NCBI GenBank assembly: GCA_008017255.1
Contig: SSHD01000123.1
Coordinates: forward strand, 1 to 9,120
Source: Acinetobacter sp.
GTDB lineage: Bacteria; Pseudomonadota; Gammaproteobacteria; Pseudomonadales; Moraxellaceae
Direction: 5' to 3'
DNA length: 9,120 nucleotides
Made by a program: the position numbers and the translations under genes. The stretch's first letter is position 1, and each line of letters starts with the position of its first letter. Below the pieces are notes generated by a model that was given only the letters and a program-made list of their open reading frames with translations, had not been told where the DNA came from and did not search any database. Positions 6,537-9,120 of the stretch are shown here, in pieces.

Positions 6537-6920
6537 CTACGCTGTGGCAATCCACCACTGATACAACCCCATACCTAAAATGGTACACAGCAACGAACCC
6601 AATACATGCAACACAATCGACAACACGGCATAGTCCCACTTACCCTGTTGTAATAACAGTATAATTTCCGCAGAAAAAGTTGAAAATGTCGTGAGTGCAC
6701 CGCAAAACCCCGTTATCACAAATAATTTATAATTTGGACTCAGCGAACTTTGCGCAAAATAGGCAATCGCAAAGCCAATAATAAAACCACCGACCAAATT
6801 GACCACCACAGTGCCCAAAGGGATATTGGGAAAAATTGGATTGAGTTTTAAGCCAAAAAACCAACGCAACCACGCACCTAGTACCGAACCTAAAGCGATA
6901 GAAATTAAAGGATAATACAT
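6537..6920 (-). CDS. crcB: Fluoride ion channel CrcB/Fluc
   Basis: CrcB (Fluc) is a small inner-membrane channel that works as an antiparallel dimer and exports fluoride down its gradient. The 127-residue product has four hydrophobic segments, as the family requires. Conserved features: the GAWLRW segment with R19 after the first helix, GTVVVNLVGG at 36-45 with the pore Asn N41, and the signature TGFCGALTTFSTFSAE at 70-85, whose F79 and F82 correspond to the pore phenylalanines and which contributes to the central Na+ site. The start is ATG 6918-6920 in the usual family position. The ribosome-binding site is poor: AGGA lies 12 bases upstream, so translation may be weak or regulated from the leader. 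It is first in a two-gene unit with the DUF190 gene. A stretch at 6984-7040 upstream resembles parts of a fluoride riboswitch. Confidence 0.95.
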   Translation of the reverse strand: MYYPLISIALGSVLGAWLRWFFGLKLNPIFPNIPLGTVVVNLVGGFIIGFAIAYFAQSSLSPNYKLFVITGFCGALTTFSTFSAEIILLLQQGKWDYAVLSIVLHVLGSLLCTILGMGLYQWWIATA

Positions 6921-6983
6921 CGTCAGACCAAGTCCTGATGAACAAAAAAATTACCGCACGTTATGAACATGGTTTTGCTCACG

Positions 6984-7040
6984 ACCATACAGTGTTAACA
7001 GCTCAACATAGCATAATTTTATGCGAACACCATCTTGAAA
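6984..7040 (-). promoter_or_regulatory. Possible degenerate fluoride (crcB-motif) riboswitch in the crcB leader
   Basis: Read on the minus strand, elements of the crcB riboswitch appear in the right order. GATGGTGTTCGC matches the conserved first stem-loop sequence. ATAAA follows as in the junction. A short GCU...AGC stem then leads straight into CUG. Next comes AACAC, which can pair with GUGUU of the first loop as the pseudoknot does. The element ends about 65 bases before the crcB ATG, a normal distance. Against it: the closing P1 stem does not form (CAAGA against UCGCA), and the conserved CUGAUG and CUAC segments are altered. It may be a divergent or decayed riboswitch, or a chance likeness. 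Confidence is low for that reason. Confidence 0.25.
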
Positions 7041-7080
7041 TTAAACTGTGGGCAACGCCAAACTTATCCCCAATTTATCA

Positions 7081-7089
7081 TGTTATGAT
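7081..7089 (+). promoter_or_regulatory. Extended -10 promoter for the HopJ-family gene
   Basis: TGTTATGAT is a perfect extended -10 layout (TG-n-TATGAT) 35 bases upstream of the ATG; the -35 region is weak. It overlaps a small inverted repeat, ATCAT-gtt-ATGAT (7077-7089). Confidence 0.45.
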
Positions 7090-7124
7090 TGCTGCCATTA
7101 ATTTTATGCAGTTGGGATTTTCAC

Positions 7125-7457
7125 ATGACGCAAAACTTATTGGCACAGCTCAAAGACGGTACAGCAAAGTTTGCCGATGTATTGGCATTTATTGAAGCAC
7201 ATTATCAGCACACCCCAACGGCTTTTAAAAATGGCGCACAAAGCAATGCCGCAACCGAAAACCAAGGCAGCGCCAAAGTGTTTTCTTTTGCCAAATTACA
7301 AGGTTTAAATCAAGCAGATACCTTAAGTTTATTTGCCGAGCATTATGCTGCGGTTTTGACAACACCAGATGCAACCGATCATCAAAACATTCGCCAATTT
7401 ATGCAACACGGTTGGGACGGCGTGACGTTTGACGGTACGGCATTAAGCGCGAAGTAA
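7125..7457 (+). CDS. HopJ-family small protein (function unknown)
   Basis: A 110-residue protein of the family named after HopJ, a putative Pseudomonas type III effector. The family is widespread in ordinary, non-pathogenic proteobacteria and no secretion system is present here, so the effector name should not be taken as its function. Conserved blocks are clear: FADVLAFIEAHYQHTPTAF at 17-35, NQGSAKVFSFAKLQGL, TLSLFAEHY, and the C-terminal DHQNIRQFMQHGWDGVTFDG, which fits the family end closely. Many relatives have Cys in the GSCK position; this one has Ala (GSAK). An in-frame ATG exists 36 bases further upstream, but the start at 7125 is preferred: the family N-terminus begins there, GGGA at 7114-7117 lies 7 bases upstream, and the upstream ATG overlaps the promoter's -10. 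It is a soluble protein with no signal peptide, probably monocistronic, divergent from crcB. Confidence 0.88.
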   Translation: MTQNLLAQLKDGTAKFADVLAFIEAHYQHTPTAFKNGAQSNAATENQGSAKVFSFAKLQGLNQADTLSLFAEHYAAVLTTPDATDHQNIRQFMQHGWDGVTFDGTALSAK

Positions 7458-7476
7458 CTTTTTATAAAAATAAGAG

Positions 7477-7507
7477 GGTTAAGGTCAGTATGTCCTTAGC
7501 CATTTTT
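7477..7507 (+). terminator. Intrinsic terminator after the HopJ-family gene
   Basis: GGTTAAGG (7477-7484) pairs with CCTTAGCC (7494-7501), 8 bp with one G-U, around a 9-base loop; ATTTTT follows. It starts 20 bases after the stop codon. Confidence 0.6.
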
Positions 7508-7532
7508 ACTTTAAGCCCTAAATTTCAGGCAC

Positions 7533-7560
7533 AAAAAAACCGCCATCAGCGGTTCTTTTT
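7533..7560. terminator. Bidirectional terminator between the HopJ-family gene and the tRNA cluster
   Basis: AACCGC (7538-7543) pairs with GCGGTT (7549-7554) around a 5-base loop. On the minus strand the stem runs into a run of seven Ts, which ends the tRNA transcript; on the plus strand it is followed by CTTTTT and backs up the HopJ terminator. It starts 5 bases after the 3' end of the last tRNA. Confidence 0.85.
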
Positions 7561-7564
7561 AAGT

Positions 7565-7641
7565 TGGTGCGCCCAGAGAGATTCGAACTCCCGACCCCTT
7601 AGTTCGTAGCCAAGTGCTCTATCCAGCTGAGCTATGGGCGC
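7565..7641 (-). tRNA. tRNA-Arg (anticodon ACG), copy 1
   Basis: A 77-base gene including an encoded CCA end. The cloverleaf is complete: acceptor GCGCCCA/TGGGCGC, D-stem GCTC/GAGC, anticodon stem CTTGG/CTAAG with loop CTACGAA (anticodon ACG, read as ICG after deamination), and T-loop TTCGAAT. It decodes CGU, CGC and CGA. It is the last gene of a Ser-Arg-Arg transcript. It differs from copy 2 only at one acceptor pair. Confidence 0.98.
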
Positions 7642-7675
7642 ATTACTTTGTGTTGTTACTGTTGCAATATTAACT

Positions 7676-7752
7676 TGGTGCGCTCAGAGAGATTCGAACT
7701 CCCGACCCCTTAGTTCGTAGCCAAGTGCTCTATCCAGCTGAGCTATGAGCGC
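7676..7752 (-). tRNA. tRNA-Arg (anticodon ACG), copy 2
   Basis: A 77-base gene with encoded CCA, identical to the neighbouring tRNA-Arg except for acceptor pair 5:68, which is U-A here and C-G there (GCGCTCA/TGAGCGC). The change keeps the stem intact. It is separated by 34 bases from copy 1 and by 10 bases from the tRNA-Ser gene. Confidence 0.98.
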
Positions 7753-7762
7753 ATTAATAATA

Positions 7763-7852
7763 TGGCGGTGAGAGAGGGATTCGAACCCTCGGTACAGTTA
7801 CCCGTACGCATCCTTAGCAGGGATGTGGTTTCAGCCACTCACCCATCTCACC
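7763..7852 (-). tRNA. tRNA-Ser (anticodon GCU)
   Basis: A 90-base class II tRNA with a long variable arm and encoded CCA. Acceptor GGTGAGA/TCTCACC with discriminator G, anticodon stem CATCC/GGATG and loop CTGCTAA give anticodon GCU, which reads AGC and AGU. The variable arm pairs GTACGG with CTGTAC-like bases. It is the first gene of the cluster, about 8 bases from the likely transcription start. Confidence 0.97.
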
Positions 7853-7866
7853 GTAACACGAGCGCA

Positions 7867-7895
7867 ATAATACAAACTAAAACCGCTTTACACAA
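7867..7895 (-). promoter_or_regulatory. Promoter of the tRNA-Ser-Arg-Arg cluster
   Basis: On the minus strand TTGTGT (-35) and TATTAT (-10, 5 of 6) are spaced by exactly 17 bases. The start would fall near 7860, giving a leader of about 8 bases before tRNA-Ser. The GC-rich stretch TGCGCTCG after the -10 is the discriminator type seen in stringently controlled stable-RNA promoters. Confidence 0.55.
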
Positions 7896-8040
7896 GCGAT
7901 GATGTCCTTTTTTTCGGGTTTTTTGAATCAATCAAATATTTTTTAAACAATTCGCTAATTTTTTCAACATTTTTTCCCTCTGTACTTGCTAATATAGAAC
8001 GCTCTTCTTTATATACAGAGCTACAGCATAAACAGAATCT

Positions 8041-8070
8041 TGCAAATTTTGACGTGTGGTCAAAGTTGCA
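8041..8070. promoter_or_regulatory. Imperfect 30-bp inverted repeat upstream of rnr (operator candidate)
   Basis: TGCAAATTTTGAC (8041-8053) and GTCAAAGTTGCA (8059-8070) are inverted copies around GTGTG: the inner TTTGAC/GTCAAA arms and the outer TGCAA/TTGCA arms are exact, with a one-base length difference between them. It sits where the -35 and upstream region of the likely rnr promoter would be, so it could bind a dimeric regulator or fold in RNA. Confidence 0.45.
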
Positions 8071-8078
8071 ATGGCTTA

Positions 8079-8087
8079 TGCTACTAT
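8079..8087 (+). promoter_or_regulatory. Candidate extended -10 promoter of rnr
   Basis: TGCTACTAT is an extended -10 element (TG-n-TACTAT) 27 bases upstream of the rnr ATG. The base-matched -35 position (GTCAAA) is poor and falls inside the inverted repeat at 8041-8070. Confidence 0.35.
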
Positions 8088-8114
8088 CATCTGTCCGATG
8101 TGAACTGAAACGAT

Positions 8115-9120
8115 ATGATTAATAAATGGATCGATCCCGAAGCCAAAGCAGAAGCTGAACGTTACGACAATCCTATTCCGAGCAGAAATTTAATTTTAAC
8201 CACAATAGAACAATTACAAACAGCCCAGTCGCATCCTGAACTGGTCGAACATTTTCAACTGGTCGATCAAAAAAGTATCGAAGCACTCAATCACCGCCTC
8301 AGTGCTATGGTGCGTGATGGTCAACTGATGAAAGATGGCTATAAATTCCAAGCGGCGACCGATCAACCGAGCCATGAAGCTACCATTTATATCAACAGTA
8401 AAGGTTTAGGTACTGCCAGTATTGCAGGGCACGATGATATGCTGTTGCCGGAACGTGAATTACGTTTGGTGTTTAATGGCGACCGAGTCAAAGTGCGCCA
8501 AACTTCGACCGACCGCAAGGGCAAGCCAATGGGCTTTATTACCGAAGTGCTGCAACGTCGAGTCAAGCAGATTATTGGTCAAGTGGCGGAACATGAAGGT
8601 GAATATTTTATTCAACCGAGCAATCCAAATAAACACCAACCCATTACCCTCGAAAAACAACTTGTTGAACATGCCAATGCCAAAGTCGGCGATATGCTGC
8701 GGGTTGCGATTGACGACTACCCGACACGTGAAGAGTTGGCAACAGGTCACGTGGTGCAGTCGATGGCAGACAAAGCCGATACCGAAATTATTATTCCGCA
8801 AACTATTTTAGAATTTGGTTTACCGTATGAATTTCCAGAGGCAGTGATTGCAGAAGCGGAAAGTTTTAAAGAACCATCGGCACAAGACATTAAAGGTCGT
8901 ATCGATTTACGTGAGTTGCCTTTGGTCACCATTGACGGTGAAGATGCCCGTGACTTTGACGACGCTGTCTATGCGGAAAAACGTGCTGGTGGCGGTTATC
9001 GGGTGGTGGTTGCTATTGCCGATGTCAGTCATTATGTGCGCCTAGATTCTGCCTTACATGAAGAAGCTGAAGCACGTGGTACTTCGGTGTATTTCCCGCA
9101 TTTTGTGTTACCGATGCTGC
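8115..9120 (+). CDS. rnr: Ribonuclease R, 3' end missing
   Basis: RNase R is a processive 3'-to-5' exoribonuclease of the RNB/RNase II family that degrades structured RNA and acts in rRNA quality control, trans-translation and cold or stress responses. From ATG 8115 the frame is open to the right edge (335 codons; the family is about 800 residues). The order of domains fits: an N-terminal winged-helix region (about 20-85, NLILTTIEQL... then LNHRLSAMVRDGQL), cold-shock OB domains (about 90-245), then the start of RNB with RIDLRELPLVTIDGEDARD. The catalytic aspartates D274, D280, D282 and D283 (IDGEDARDFDD) align with D272-D281 of E. coli RNase R. The upstream bases CTGAAACGAT offer only a weak ribosome-binding site, but the N-terminus (MINKWIDPEA) is as expected. 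It is divergent from the tRNA cluster, with 262 bases between. Confidence 0.96.
   Translation, partial: MINKWIDPEAKAEAERYDNPIPSRNLILTTIEQLQTAQSHPELVEHFQLVDQKSIEALNHRLSAMVRDGQLMKDGYKFQAATDQPSHEATIYINSKGLGTASIAGHDDMLLPERELRLVFNGDRVKVRQTSTDRKGKPMGFITEVLQRRVKQIIGQVAEHEGEYFIQPSNPNKHQPITLEKQLVEHANAKVGDMLRVAIDDYPTREELATGHVVQSMADKADTEIIIPQTILEFGLPYEFPEAVIAEAESFKEPSAQDIKGRIDLRELPLVTIDGEDARDFDDAVYAEKRAGGGYRVVVAIADVSHYVRLDSALHEEAEARGTSVYFPHFVLPML

Larger units (their letters stand above)
7853..8114. other. AT-rich intergenic region between the tRNA cluster and rnr
   Basis: 262 bases without a credible gene. The left part holds the tRNA promoter, the right part the inverted repeat and the rnr promoter candidate. 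The middle (about 7905-8000) is A/T-runs with no recognised site. A 5-bp stem (CGCTT/AAGCG, 7884-7898) covers the tRNA -35, and a GCTCT/AGAGC pair lies at 8001-8021; both are weak. Confidence 0.6.

Noticed and set aside
7077..7089. ATCAT-gtt-ATGAT as a regulator site
   Set aside because: The arms are only 5 bases long in AT-rich DNA and half of the site is the -10 element itself; chance is likely.
6938..7195. Plus-strand open frame of 85 codons over the crcB-HopJ intergenic region
   Set aside because: It overlaps the HopJ-family gene in another frame, has no ribosome-binding site of note, and its product shows no recognisable family or regular composition.
7125..7457. A secreted type III effector, from the HopJ family name
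   Set aside because: The family is found in many free-living bacteria, and there are no secretion genes, hrp-box or chaperone gene here; the name is historical.
7565..7752. CRISPR-like or mobile-element repeat
   Set aside because: The 77-base near-identical repeats are complete tRNA-Arg genes with intact cloverleaves.
7763..7852. Phage or island attachment site at a tRNA gene
   Set aside because: No integrase gene and no second partial copy of the tRNA-Ser 3' end were seen in the window; the neighbours are ordinary chromosomal genes.

Overview
The window looks like a chromosomal housekeeping segment of a gammaproteobacterium in the Moraxellaceae, most likely Acinetobacter. The evidence is the close resemblance, from memory, of the Lgt, MATE pump (AbeM-type), HemW, HopJ-family and RNase R proteins to Acinetobacter proteins. 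The base composition is moderate to low in GC and the intergenic regions are AT-rich. There are no insertion sequences, phage genes or CRISPR arrays, and I see no abrupt change in composition.

Layout, left to right. (1) 1-510, minus: 5' part of an NRDE-domain protein gene that runs off the left edge. (2) 616-1422, plus: lgt (prolipoprotein diacylglyceryl transferase), ending in a strong 12-bp stem terminator. (3) 1487-2641, minus: hemW (radical-SAM heme chaperone), convergent with lgt and starting at TTG. (4) 2779-4620, plus: a two-gene unit of a YdcZ/DUF606 membrane protein and a MATE drug/cation antiporter (abeM type). (5) 4742-6046, plus: an ABC1/AarF/UbiB-family atypical kinase, followed by a terminator. 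(6) 6920 down to 6192, minus: crcB (Fluc fluoride channel) followed by a small DUF190 gene. The two genes are in the same reading frame and are separated only by a TAG stop and an 18-nt gap. (7) 7125-7457, plus: a HopJ-family small protein with its own terminator. (8) 7852 down to 7565, minus: a tRNA cluster transcribed Ser(GCU), Arg(ACG), Arg(ACG), with a promoter upstream and a bidirectional terminator downstream. (9) 8115 to the right edge, plus: 5' part of rnr (RNase R), cut at the start of its catalytic RNB domain.

Functionally the segment mixes envelope biogenesis (lgt), heme trafficking (hemW), efflux (YdcZ plus MATE), a quinone-associated type of kinase, fluoride detoxification (crcB plus DUF190), translation (tRNAs) and RNA turnover (rnr). 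I do not see a convincing undescribed multi-gene system. The points most worth a second look are: a stretch upstream of crcB with several fluoride-riboswitch sequence elements in order but without a good P1 stem; the same-frame crcB-TAG-DUF190 arrangement; a 30-bp imperfect inverted repeat overlapping the likely rnr promoter; an Asp-to-Asn change in the ExD motif of the ABC1 kinase; and the duplicated tRNA-Arg genes, which differ only by one compensatory base pair.
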